A DNA stretch of 20,847 bases from Caldivirga sp. UBA161 (GTDB lineage: Archaea; Thermoproteota; Thermoprotei; Thermoproteales; Thermocladiaceae), in contig NZ_DAXS01000041.1 of assembly GCF_002506515.1 (NCBI RefSeq), positions 1 through 20,847 of the forward strand. The letters run 5' to 3'. Under the pieces are notes generated by a model, which worked only from the letters and a program-made list of their open reading frames with translations, was not told where the DNA came from and did not search any database. Both the position numbers and the translations under genes were made by a program. This document shows, one piece after another, positions 12,972 to 20,799 of the stretch (within the stretch, counting starts at the first letter, position 1; every line of letters begins with the position of its first letter).

Positions 12972-13552
12972 TGGGGCATGAGTCATTAATAAGTAAGAAG
13001 GCGATTAGGGTTCTTGGTGTAGCTGAGAGCTTCAAGTTAACACACCCCAAGTCAGTGTTAACTGGGGTTGTCATGAGGAGTGACTTCATTATCGATGGCG
13101 TTGTTAATGCATACTCCACGGTAGGCGGGCTTGATGTTACTGACTCAATAATAAGTATGTTTAAGGGGTTGAATAGGCCGGATGTGCACGCTGTAATGAT
13201 TGATGGATGTATAATATCCTTCTACAATATTGTTGACATAGATAGGCTTCACGATGAATTGGGCTTACCGGCAATGTGCCTATCCTTCAGTAGGAATAGG
13301 GGTAATCCAAGGGCAGCCATAGTTAAACTGTTTAAGGATTATGAAGTAAGGTTAAGTATACTGAGTAAGATTGGGGAGCCGGCATTAGTTAACACTAAGT
13401 ATGGCCCAATCTGGGTTAGGTACAGGGGTTTAAGCTACAGTGAGGCTAAGATTCTTATAACTAAGTATCAGAGGGATGGGAGGAGGCCTGAACCCCTTAG
13501 GGTTAGTAGATTAATATCAGCTTCAGTTTTCAGGAGCATTTACGGTGATTAA
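12971..13552 (+). CDS. DUF99 (UPF0215) protein, endonuclease V-like fold
   Basis: A 193-residue protein that matches the archaeal DUF99 family: KAIRVLGVAESFK (about 10-22), LTGVVMRSDFIIDGVV (about 30-45), TVGGLDVTDSIISMF (about 51-65), a central VMIDGCIISFYNIVDID (about 75-91) and the C-terminal GLSYSEAKILITKYQ. DUF99 is distantly related to endonuclease V, which cuts DNA or RNA next to inosine, but the activity of DUF99 proteins themselves is not established. The ATG at 12971 shares its A with the upstream stop (TAATG) and has AGGTG about nine bases before it. It is therefore translated with the P-loop/NDT-like gene, pointing to a shared nucleic-acid or nucleotide role. The stop at 13550-13552 overlaps the stop of the convergent phosphohexomutase gene. 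Confidence 0.9.
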   Translation: MGHESLISKKAIRVLGVAESFKLTHPKSVLTGVVMRSDFIIDGVVNAYSTVGGLDVTDSIISMFKGLNRPDVHAVMIDGCIISFYNIVDIDRLHDELGLPAMCLSFSRNRGNPRAAIVKLFKDYEVRLSILSKIGEPALVNTKYGPIWVRYRGLSYSEAKILITKYQRDGRRPEPLRVSRLISASVFRSIYGD

Positions 13553-14961
13553 CCCTGCATTAACCTATTAATGAGGGCCACCACTGAGCCTAATAATTCA
13601 TTAACCCTACCCATGTTAAGCGCCTCAGAGTAAACCCTAATCAATGGTTCAGTGCCACTACCCCTAATTAATACCCATGACTTATCCCTGTAAACTGCCT
13701 TAAGCCCATCAATCTCCACGAACCTTGCTAAGTCACCCATTGAGGTAAGCTGCCTCTTTAACTCAGGCTTAATCTTATCAACAAAGGCTTTAGCTTCATT
13801 AGCCTTAATATCAACCCTCCTAAAGTAGCGTTCACCATACCTGCTGGTTAATTCACTGTATATGCTTGATACACCATCAATACCCTCTATGCAGGCCCCC
13901 ATTACTCCACTATATATGCCATCCTTCTCAGGTATATGCCAGGAATAGGCTAATCCACCACTCTCCTCACCGCCGAGGTCAGCCTCACCCCTATTGATAG
14001 CGTCAACAATGTACTTTATACCCACAGGCGTTTCAGTTACCTTAATATTAAAGCCTAAGGCCACATCATCAATCAGGTGCGTTGTAGCCACTGTCCTAGC
14101 CACACCCCTCTTAACCATCCCCATCCTCAACAATGCCCTTAGGAAAACGGGTATTATCCTATTTGCATCCAAGTAGCCTAAGCCCTTGACAACCATGGCT
14201 ACCCTATCACTATCACCGTCATGGGCTATAGCCATATCATACTTACCATTAAGGACCGCATCCACATCATCCTTAATTTGATTATACTCAGGGTTAGGTA
14301 ACTTACCCTTGAAGTCAGGGTCCTGTTCACTATTAACCTCTACTGCATCAAAACCAAGACCCTTAAGTATACTGGCGGTATACCCAACTGCAGCCCCATG
14401 TATTGGGTCAACAAGCACCTTAAGTTTCCTAGGTTTAAACCTGCTTGAAAACCATGAGATTAAGTACTCCACGTAACCATCTCTTACGTTAATCATTGGT
14501 ATTTGCGTATATTCAATATCCCTCACACTTCTTAAAACATCATCATACTCATTATTGATCACTTCCTCTATGCCATTAGTATCCTCAGGCTTGGCTGGTG
14601 CACCATCCCCCCCTATTACCTTAACGCCGTTGTACATTGGCGGATTATGACTTGCAGTCACTTGGAAGGCTAAGTCATACTTGAACTTCAATACGGCCCA
14701 TGAAACAACAGGGGTGGGTGTGGGTGAGGATACTATGTTGGCGTCAGCACCATGCTCCCTAGCCACTGAGGCTATTATGACTGCGAAGTCCCTTGACATG
14801 CGCCTAGTGTCATGGCTCACAAGGACCCTTGACACATTATACCTCCTACTCCAATACCTTAACGTTGCCTCGGCTATCACTGCAATGACTAAGTCAGTTA
14901 TGGATTCACCAACAATACCCCTAACACCATCGGTACCGAATTTTATGCTAATTTTATCCAC
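13549..14961 (-). CDS. Phosphomannomutase/phosphoglucosamine mutase
   Basis: From GTG 14961 this is a 470-residue alpha-D-phosphohexomutase interconverting 1- and 6-phosphates of mannose, glucose or glucosamine. Features: FGTDGVRG at the N-terminus, the phosphoserine loop TASHNPP with catalytic Ser at residue 104, the Mg2+ loop DGDSDR with Asp 248, 250 and 252, the sugar-binding GGEESGG in domain 3, and the phosphate-binding RGSGTEPLIRVYSEA in domain 4. All catalytic motifs are intact. Archaeal members often accept several sugars, so the substrate is not assigned. The frame is open to 15000, but a minus-strand TATA element at 14983-14993 predicts transcription starting at about 14962, exactly at the GTG, so the extra 13 codons are probably not translated. 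It could feed amino-sugar or mannose phosphates with the nearby SIS/NamZ-like genes. Confidence 0.93.
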   Translation of the reverse strand: MDKISIKFGTDGVRGIVGESITDLVIAVIAEATLRYWSRRYNVSRVLVSHDTRRMSRDFAVIIASVAREHGADANIVSSPTPTPVVSWAVLKFKYDLAFQVTASHNPPMYNGVKVIGGDGAPAKPEDTNGIEEVINNEYDDVLRSVRDIEYTQIPMINVRDGYVEYLISWFSSRFKPRKLKVLVDPIHGAAVGYTASILKGLGFDAVEVNSEQDPDFKGKLPNPEYNQIKDDVDAVLNGKYDMAIAHDGDSDRVAMVVKGLGYLDANRIIPVFLRALLRMGMVKRGVARTVATTHLIDDVALGFNIKVTETPVGIKYIVDAINRGEADLGGEESGGLAYSWHIPEKDGIYSGVMGACIEGIDGVSSIYSELTSRYGERYFRRVDIKANEAKAFVDKIKPELKRQLTSMGDLARFVEIDGLKAVYRDKSWVLIRGSGTEPLIRVYSEALNMGRVNELLGSVVALINRLMQG

Positions 14962-14982
14962 CTGTTGGCTTAAGCACAAGTG

Positions 14983-14993
14983 GTTAAAAATAT
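14983..14993 (-). promoter_or_regulatory. TATA box of the phosphohexomutase gene
   Basis: On the minus strand ATATTTTTAACC lies here, centred 26-27 bases from the GTG at 14961. This element lies inside the longer open frame that begins at 15000, so it also argues against that upstream start. Confidence 0.55.
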
Positions 14994-15022
14994 TGTTCAC
15001 ATAATCTAAGATTCAAAATAAA

Positions 15023-15580
15023 CTACTGCTGACTTGAGCCACCGCTGGCTTGTTTTCTTAATTTCTCAATTAGCTTCCTCTGCCTCTCCCTAATTCTCCT
15101 AATTCTCCTACCCTCCTTAAACTCCTTACCAACTACCCAAGCGTAATCTGGGTCATTCCTAATTGCTGGGTGGCTTGGGTCAATCATAATGACCTCAAAC
15201 CACTTATAGATAGCATCCTCACCAACCCAGTATGATCCAAGAACCTCCAGGTTACTGAACTTTCTTGCAGCCCTCTGTTCAGCAACTACCTGCAGGTTAG
15301 TGGATAATGCAATGCCATAAACCCCCATCCTCTTAGGCCTCCTACCGGTATTTGGCCTACGCCTATTAAATGGACCCCTCCTCACCCTAACCCTAACAAC
15401 CACTATGCCCTGCTTAGCCTTATACCCATACTTCCTAGCCTTATCAATCCTAGTTGGCTTCTCAACCCTAATTATTGCAGGCTCCCTACGCCACTTAATT
15501 AACCTAGCCTTAATTAATTGCCTTAACGGGCCCTCATATGGCTTCTTCCAAATATCAGCAATATAGCGTAACGTACCCAT
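15023..15580 (-). CDS. rpl15e: Large ribosomal subunit protein eL15
   Basis: A 185-residue very basic protein with archaeal/eukaryotic L15e hallmarks: MGTLRYIADIWKKPYEG at the N-terminus, a positively charged core RVRVRRGPFNRRRPNTGRRP (about 66-85), WVGEDAIYKWFEVIMIDPSHP (about 118-138) and AWVVGKEFKEGRRIR toward the end. The tail is a charged helix ending in a Ser/Gln-rich GGSSQQ. It is a core protein of the 50S subunit that contacts 23S rRNA. Length is slightly below the family's common ~190-200. A TATA element at 15603-15615 predicts a transcription start about four bases before the ATG at 15580. Only 22 bases separate its stop from the open frame upstream of the phosphohexomutase gene on the same strand, but that gene has its own promoter. 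No anomaly seen. Confidence 0.96.
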   Translation of the reverse strand: MGTLRYIADIWKKPYEGPLRQLIKARLIKWRREPAIIRVEKPTRIDKARKYGYKAKQGIVVVRVRVRRGPFNRRRPNTGRRPKRMGVYGIALSTNLQVVAEQRAARKFSNLEVLGSYWVGEDAIYKWFEVIMIDPSHPAIRNDPDYAWVVGKEFKEGRRIRRIRERQRKLIEKLRKQASGGSSQQ

Positions 15581-15602
15581 ACGCCCCTCTTAACCCAACC
15601 CC

Positions 15603-15615
15603 CTATTAAAATATT
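15603..15615 (-). promoter_or_regulatory. TATA box of the eL15 gene
   Basis: On the minus strand AATATTTTAATAG lies here, centred about 26 bases from a start near 15584, four bases before the ATG at 15580. It lies 10 bases beyond the end of the TnpB relic. Confidence 0.55.
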
Positions 15616-15624
15616 CCGTAGGCA

Positions 15625-15800
15625 TTAAGGAACCGTAAACTCAGGTCTCCTTTTACAGGGTACCTTCATCTCACCATTCGGGGTGTTTACGTACCTTGAC
15701 TCGTACCTCTCATTAAGGCATGGGCTATGTTAACTTCCGCTTTCAGGGAACATCCCAGATATAATTTAGGCCGGCAAGGTTTAACTTCATGCCTCAAGAG
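15625..15800 (-). pseudogene. Decayed C-terminal tail of an IS200/IS605-type TnpB
   Basis: Reading the minus strand down from 15800, one frame gives LLRHEVKPCRPKLYLG, then NIAHALMRGTSQG (codon ending at 15693). After a frame change at 15691-15692 the next frame continues VNTPNGEMKVP and KRRPEFTVP to a stop at 15625-15627. The combination GTSQG-VNTP-x-KRRP resembles the C-terminal tails of archaeal TnpB (OrfB) proteins as I remember them. Above 15800 the frame is closed by a stop at 15801-15803 and no further TnpB core (DDE-like or zinc-finger motifs) is readable. This is therefore a short frameshifted remnant of an inserted element between eL15 and the heparinase-like gene. In intact elements the guide RNA is made from this 3' region. 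Confidence 0.5.
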
Positions 15801-15883
15801 TTATGTGCACCCCCATCCTTACGGACAGAGGTCTCTGGTGAAAGAGAGTGAAACTAGCTGGGATTTCATAATACTTTAATAAT
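15801..15883. other. Intergenic DNA without recognisable gene
   Basis: Together with the TnpB tail, this makes up the spacer of about 330 bases between eL15 and the heparinase-like gene. I see no tRNA, C/D box RNA or CRISPR repeat in it. It may be further decayed insertion-sequence DNA. Confidence 0.4.
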
Positions 15884-15892
15884 GCTTAAATA
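15884..15892 (+). promoter_or_regulatory. TATA box of the heparinase-like gene
   Basis: GCTTAAATA lies here, centred 26 bases before the ATG at 15914, so the message is predicted to be leaderless. Confidence 0.6.
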
Positions 15893-15913
15893 ACGTTAAG
15901 ATTAGGGTTAATT

Positions 15914-18820
15914 ATGATAACCTTAGAGAATAATAACATTAAGTTAGTTATTCATGAACCCTCAGGTACTGTGGTTGAACTACTTGATAAGCGTAGTAAT
16001 ACCCAGCACTTGCTGGCTAGGAAGCCGGAGCTGGAACTCATGGAGCCCGGCATGGGGATACTGGAGATTGAGCCATTCATTAAGAATAAGAGGAGTATAG
16101 TTAACCTAAGCAATGACTCAGTGGCGCTTAGGGCTGAGGGTGAGGGTAGGGTTTTGAATAAGGAGGTTAAGTTAATGCAGAATGGTGCATTGATTACAAT
16201 TAAGGCTACTGGGGTAGATAGGGTTAGGGAATTAATACACGTGGCCTGTGGTAATGGTGGATACTGGGGTGAGGCATTGGGTGCAATGTATAATTGCAGG
16301 TACTTCGTTAAATTCGGCTTCACTGAATCACCCAATAGCTTCTCCTCAGTGGGCCTTAAACCACCCACCTCAGGCTTCAGGTTTAGTAAGCATTCATATA
16401 ATGATAGGTATTTTCCAGAACTTAAGTGGGTTGCCTTCATTAATGAGAGTACCCTTGTCGGCCTACTGGTTAAGTGCCTATCACCCTGTTACGGTATTAT
16501 TGAGGATCAATTCTTCAATGCTGAACTTAACCTAGTGGCTAATGGTGATGGCGAAGCATCATTGAGGTATGAGTTAATATTATTTAATGGATTAAGTAGA
16601 GTTGATTACATTGATGACGACCTAATAGTGGGTATTAACTCCCCAAGCGTAGTTAAGCCTGGGGACATTATTAATGGTTCACTAAGCATCTACTCATTAT
16701 CAGGTGGTGGGAGGCTCAGTATTAATGGTTACGTTAAGTTAATTAAGTCGATGCCAACACTGGGTAGGAGGGGTTATGATGTTGATAGGGTTAGGGTTGG
16801 TGAATTGAGGCTTGGGTTAACCCTGGAGAGTAATATCGTTAATCTTAAGCCTGGTGAAGCATCAACGGTGAAATTCACTACGGAACCAATGATGTGGAAT
16901 ATGGAAGATACCTTATACTCAATACCCTACCTTGAGTTTAACATTAATGGGAAGGTAGCCTCAAGGGCATTCTCAATTAACCCAGATTATGCAGCAGCCC
17001 TTAATGCCTTAGAGGGAAGGAACCCTGGAGTAGTGAACCACATTAATGATTGGAGTGATGAGGTTGAGGGATTCTACGATGATAAGTCAGCCTCAATGCC
17101 CATATATGAGTTAGCTGCTGAGGATTTCTCATCATCCCGTAGGCTAATTAAGGGGAGGCAATTACCTGAGGAGGTGAAATGGATCCTTAAGGAGTATTTA
17201 AGCAGTGGCGTTAAGGTTTATCCGGCAATATTCCTTGACTTAAGTAAGGCTACTAGGGATGGTTACGTTACATCAGCCCTAGCTGACATGATTCTTAAGT
17301 CAGCCTCAAGCCACGTATTCCTAGATTCACCAATTAATGATGCCTTAAGGGGTTTGGAAATGGTGGCCTCAGCATATGAGAGGGGTGAGTTAATTCACTG
17401 GTTTAATGGCATTCACGGTGGGGCTGGTTCAGCTGGTCTGCTTCAATTAACCTTAGCCTATGACTTAATTGAGGATGAGCTCCCTGAGGAATTGAAAACT
17501 AGGTTAAAACTAATGTTCAGGTGGGCTCAGGGTGAATTAATTAAATTAACTAACGCCTGGGCTGGTAACTGGGAGTTAACGGAGGCCTTAGCATTACTAG
17601 CTATTTCAAGTAAATTCAACTTCAGTAACTCTAAGCTTGGGTTAATTAAGGCTGAATCAGTATTGAGGAGTACATTAAATTACTTCCTTAATGATGGTGG
17701 CTGGCTTGAGGAATCCGCAGGATACCATAATGCCGTACTAAACATGGTTACGTGGGGAGCTGAGTTACTTAGGCTTAATGGGATTAACCTATACTCAGTT
17801 ACGAGGAATGGGGAACCAGTGATTAAGAAAGCCGTGTACTGGCTTTGGAATGTACTTGACCCACGCTACAGAATGCCGGCACTTGAGGATAGTGGTGATG
17901 ATATGCCTAACCCAGACCCATTCATAATAAGTGGAGTTAGGTATAATGACCCACTACTCCTTAAGGTTGGTTTGAAGCTAATGATGCTTGGCTCAAAGCC
18001 AACATCACTATTCAGCGCATTAGCCCTAGCTGACGGCTATGATTTAATTAAATCACCCATTGAACCCAAGCACGAGCCAGTCACAGTACTTAATGATTCA
18101 GGTAGATTCATAGTGAGGAGCGGTGATGACCCTAATGCAGTATACTTTATACTTGATTATGGCCCTCACGGCGCATGGCATGGCCACCCAGATAAGTTAA
18201 GCTTCGAATTACACTCAAACGGTGAACCACTCATTGTTGATGCTGGCTCAGGTGGATACTATTCAGACCTCCATTGGAGGTGGAGTAGGAGGAGTATAGC
18301 CCACAATACCGTGACCTTGGAGGATAAGGATCAATTAGAAACCAGAGGGAGGCTAATAAGGTACTGGATTAATGGTAATGATATCTACGCCGTGTTCGAG
18401 GCTAACACGTACCCAGGCATTAATCATGAGAGGGGTGTGGTTGCATTAGGTAAATCAATATACGTGGTATTGGATAAGATTAATGGGGTAGGTAAATTCA
18501 GGTGGAATATACACTGCATGGGTGACGTAGCCTACATAAGTAAGAATAGTGTAGTGTTAACCACAGGGCATACGGACTACATTATTGTATTACCAAAGAC
18601 ACCGGAGATTACATATGGGTGGAGGGGGCATAATGTCAGGACTGTGTACGCTTATTATGAGGATTACAGCGATGGTGAGTTAAACATGTGGGGTATTATT
18701 ATACCCTTTAAGGCTGAGGTGAGCCTTAACGATAATGAAGTAAACATAACTAATGGGGGCCTAAACTATATAGTGAAGCTATCTATACTCAATAATTTAC
18801 TATTTGGTAGCAAGCATTAA
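15914..18820 (+). CDS. Heparinase II/III-like polysaccharide lyase-family protein
   Basis: A 968-residue protein. Residues 1 to about 370 are beta-rich, with no cleavable signal peptide. Residues about 400-690 are a helical (alpha/alpha) toroid-like domain with many Trp/Tyr, as in alginate, heparin and chondroitin lyases. The C-terminal part carries the heparinase II/III signature: HGAWHGHPDKLSFEL (H752, H756, H758), then DAGSGGYYS (Y782, Y783) and IAHNTV with H797, followed by a beta-sandwich tail. These His/Tyr residues are candidates for catalysis by beta-elimination of a uronate. Without a secretion signal it should act inside the cell on imported oligosaccharides. The oppDF genes follow on the same strand after 78 bases with their own promoter. 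Substrate unknown; a hydrolase or de-acetylated-sugar role is also possible. Confidence 0.8.
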   Translation: MITLENNNIKLVIHEPSGTVVELLDKRSNTQHLLARKPELELMEPGMGILEIEPFIKNKRSIVNLSNDSVALRAEGEGRVLNKEVKLMQNGALITIKATGVDRVRELIHVACGNGGYWGEALGAMYNCRYFVKFGFTESPNSFSSVGLKPPTSGFRFSKHSYNDRYFPELKWVAFINESTLVGLLVKCLSPCYGIIEDQFFNAELNLVANGDGEASLRYELILFNGLSRVDYIDDDLIVGINSPSVVKPGDIINGSLSIYSLSGGGRLSINGYVKLIKSMPTLGRRGYDVDRVRVGELRLGLTLESNIVNLKPGEASTVKFTTEPMMWNMEDTLYSIPYLEFNINGKVASRAFSINPDYAAALNALEGRNPGVVNHINDWSDEVEGFYDDKSASMPIYELAAEDFSSSRRLIKGRQLPEEVKWILKEYLSSGVKVYPAIFLDLSKATRDGYVTSALADMILKSASSHVFLDSPINDALRGLEMVASAYERGELIHWFNGIHGGAGSAGLLQLTLAYDLIEDELPEELKTRLKLMFRWAQGELIKLTNAWAGNWELTEALALLAISSKFNFSNSKLGLIKAESVLRSTLNYFLNDGGWLEESAGYHNAVLNMVTWGAELLRLNGINLYSVTRNGEPVIKKAVYWLWNVLDPRYRMPALEDSGDDMPNPDPFIISGVRYNDPLLLKVGLKLMMLGSKPTSLFSALALADGYDLIKSPIEPKHEPVTVLNDSGRFIVRSGDDPNAVYFILDYGPHGAWHGHPDKLSFELHSNGEPLIVDAGSGGYYSDLHWRWSRRSIAHNTVTLEDKDQLETRGRLIRYWINGNDIYAVFEANTYPGINHERGVVALGKSIYVVLDKINGVGKFRWNIHCMGDVAYISKNSVVLTTGHTDYIIVLPKTPEITYGWRGHNVRTVYAYYEDYSDGELNMWGIIIPFKAEVSLNDNEVNITNGGLNYIVKLSILNNLLFGSKH

Positions 18821-18862
18821 TATTAAGCTATTTTTAATTACCTAATACTATTTTGAGAAAAG

Positions 18863-18870
18863 TTTTAATA
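18863..18870 (+). promoter_or_regulatory. TATA box of the oppDF operon
   Basis: TTTTAATA lies here and predicts transcription starting near 18892, seven bases before the ATG at 18899. The presence of this box suggests oppDF can be expressed independently of the heparinase-like gene. Confidence 0.55.
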
Positions 18871-18898
18871 GCAAAGTAATTGATCACTTGGCTGCAGT

Positions 18899-19864
18899 AT
18901 GCCATTGTTAAGCATTAGGAATCTGAGTGTGGAGTATAGGCTACCTGACTTAAAGATTGCCGTTAAGGCTCTTAAGGGGATTAATATTGATGTTAATAAG
19001 GGCGATATCGTTGGGATTGTTGGCGAAAGCGGTTCAGGTAAATCAACACTTGCCCTAGCCATAATGCGTATGCTTAAGCCACCAGCCATGATTAGGAGCG
19101 GTAGCATATACTTTAATGATGTTGATTTACTAACACTTAGTGAACATGAGTTTAATTCAAAGTATAGGTGGGTTAAGGTATCAATGGTTCCTCAAGCGAG
19201 CCAAAATATATTTAACCCAACCATGAGGATTAAGGATCATTTCCTCGACACCGCTAAGGCGCATGGCATCACTAATGAAAATGAGATACTGAAGAAGGCA
19301 GGCGAAATACTTGAATTCACTAAACTTAACCCAGCTAGGGTCTTTAACCTATATCCCCATCAATTGTCAGGAGGCATGAAGCAGAGGGTTGCCATATCCC
19401 TAGCATTATTCCTAAACCCTGAAGTGGTGATTATGGATGAACCCACTGCAGCTTTAGACGTAGTTACTCAGATGGATATTCTTAATCTAGTTAAGTTAAT
19501 TAATGAGAAGTTCGGAACCACTATAATCTTCATTACGCACGATATATCTATAATACCTGTAATAGCCTCATCAGTTGTTGTACTATATAATGGTGAAGTA
19601 ATGGAGGTGGGGCCAATGGAGGATATTATAGTTGACCCAAAGCACCCTTACACTAAGGCGCTTATTCAATCAACGCCATCGCTATCCTCAAGCGCTGATG
19701 AGGTTAAACCAATACCAGGCGAGCCCCCTAACCCACTGGAGGATATTCAAGGTTGCCCATTCTGGCCCCGTTGCCCATATGTAATGGATGTGTGTAAGAC
19801 TGATAAACCCAGCGAGTATAATGTTAATGGGAGGATAGTGAGGTGCTACCTGTATGAGAAGTAA
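18899..19864 (+). CDS. oppD: Peptide/oligosaccharide ABC transporter ATPase, OppD-type
   Basis: A 321-residue cytoplasmic ATPase that energises an Opp/Dpp-family importer. The Walker A motif GESGSGKST is at residues 42-50, the Q-loop in MVPQASQNIFNP (about 97-108), the signature LSGGMKQR at 156-163, Walker B VVIMDEPTAALD (about 177-188) and the switch His in ITHDIS (about 211-216). The C-terminal oligopeptide-transporter domain ends with GCPFWPRCPYVMDVC, whose cysteines bind a cluster in this family. In thermophilic archaea many Opp-type importers carry oligosaccharides rather than peptides, so the neighbouring heparinase-like gene hints at a sugar substrate (inference). It overlaps oppF by 11 bases. 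Permeases and the binding protein are not in the window. Confidence 0.93.
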   Translation: MPLLSIRNLSVEYRLPDLKIAVKALKGINIDVNKGDIVGIVGESGSGKSTLALAIMRMLKPPAMIRSGSIYFNDVDLLTLSEHEFNSKYRWVKVSMVPQASQNIFNPTMRIKDHFLDTAKAHGITNENEILKKAGEILEFTKLNPARVFNLYPHQLSGGMKQRVAISLALFLNPEVVIMDEPTAALDVVTQMDILNLVKLINEKFGTTIIFITHDISIIPVIASSVVVLYNGEVMEVGPMEDIIVDPKHPYTKALIQSTPSLSSSADEVKPIPGEPPNPLEDIQGCPFWPRCPYVMDVCKTDKPSEYNVNGRIVRCYLYEK

Positions 19865-20687
19865 CGAGTACCTTATTGAATTAAAGGATGTAAGTGTCTA
19901 CTTCACTGAGAGAGTTGGCTTACTGAGTAAGAGAGTTACTAAGGCACTTGACCACGTTAACTTGAGGGTGAGTGATGGTGACGTTATTGCAGTTGTTGGC
20001 GAAAGTGGCGCTGGCAAAACAACAATGGGTAGAGTTATTCTTGGCCTTCAAAAACCAACCAGTGGCGTTGCATTATTTAGGGGTAAGGATATCTACTCAT
20101 TGAAAGGCAGGAATTTTGAGGAATTCAGGAGGGAGGTTCAATGGGTTCCCCAGGACCCATATTCCAGCCTAGACCCATCATTAACCATCGGTGAGCAGTT
20201 AATGGCTCCCATAAGGAGGTGGAATCCTAAAATTGATGCATCAGCAAGGGCCCAGGAATTACTTAGGTTAGTTGGCCTGGTTCCCCCATCATTCTACATG
20301 AATAAGTATCCCCATCAACTCTCAGGTGGTCAAAGGCAGAGGATAGCCATAGCTAGATCACTGGCCTCTAATCCAAGGCTCATTATTGCTGATGAACCAG
20401 TAACAATGATTGACTCCTCCCTGAGGATAAGCTTCATAAACACTTTCATCGACCTAATACGTATCGTTAACTTAAGCCTAATATTCATAACGCATGATAT
20501 TGCCCTAGCCAGGATACTACTATTGAAATCAAGTAAAGGCAGGATAGTGATACTTAAGGATGGGAGAATAGTGGAGGAGGGTGATATAAATGAAATAATA
20601 AGTAATCCTAAGGATGAGTACACTAAGGTGCTTATAAATGCAGCCCCAGATTTAAAGAGGTGGCTTAAGGCCTATGGGGAACAGTAA
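19854..20687 (+). CDS. oppF: Peptide/oligosaccharide ABC transporter ATPase, OppF-type
   Basis: A 277-residue partner ATPase of OppD. Walker A GESGAGKTT at 49-57, Q-loop WVPQDPYSSLDPSL (about 98-111), signature LSGGQRQR (about 157-164), Walker B LIIADEPVTMIDSSLR (about 177-192), where the usual S-A-L-D reads T-M-I-D, and switch His in ITHDIA. It is shorter than typical OppF (about 310-330) and ends at LKRWLKAYGEQ without the C-terminal Cys-rich (RCP) region that its partner keeps. The ATG at 19854 lies inside the oppD frame and is preceded at good spacing by GTGAGGTG, a strong crenarchaeal ribosome site, so the two are translated together as a heterodimeric ATPase pair. Confidence 0.92.
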   Translation: MRSNEYLIELKDVSVYFTERVGLLSKRVTKALDHVNLRVSDGDVIAVVGESGAGKTTMGRVILGLQKPTSGVALFRGKDIYSLKGRNFEEFRREVQWVPQDPYSSLDPSLTIGEQLMAPIRRWNPKIDASARAQELLRLVGLVPPSFYMNKYPHQLSGGQRQRIAIARSLASNPRLIIADEPVTMIDSSLRISFINTFIDLIRIVNLSLIFITHDIALARILLLKSSKGRIVILKDGRIVEEGDINEIISNPKDEYTKVLINAAPDLKRWLKAYGEQ

Positions 20688-20693
20688 ATTATG

Positions 20694-20790
20694 TGAGCTA
20701 CCCGCCTTTTAGGGGTTTCCTGTCTCATTGCCTCACCTTGCCAGTACTGAAGTACTGGTATTGGGTAGGGACCCCCATGCGGCTAAAGGA
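20694..20790. mobile_element. Structured IS200/IS605-like end or ωRNA-like remnant
   Basis: Just after oppF the sequence GAGCTACCCGCC followed by AGGGGTTTCCTG resembles conserved ends of archaeal IS605/TnpB elements (best read on the minus strand as GGAAACCCC ... GGGTAGCTC). Nested structure is visible: CTACCC at 20698-20703 can pair with GGGTAG at 20763-20768, enclosing a perfect hairpin CCAGTACT-GA-AGTACTGG at 20741-20758. No tnpB frame is visible before the window ends, so it may be a solo end or decayed copy. Assignment is by resemblance only. Confidence 0.35.
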
Positions 20791-20799
20791 TTTTAAATA
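20791..20799 (+). promoter_or_regulatory. TATA box leading out of the window
   Basis: TTTTAAATA is a strong archaeal TATA box predicting transcription starting near 20821. The first transcribed bases contain AACCAC at 20820-20825 and GTGGTT at 20839-20844, a possible six-pair hairpin. The product lies beyond the window; no start codon can be assigned. Confidence 0.4.

Noticed and set aside
15838..15865. A CRISPR-repeat-like string (GTGAAAGAGAGTGAAACTAG).
   Set aside because: It occurs once with no repeat-spacer periodicity.
15952..16440. A 162-codon open frame on the minus strand inside the heparinase-like gene.
   Set aside because: The plus-strand protein has strong domain signals over the same DNA; the antisense frame has low-complexity Leu/Ser composition.
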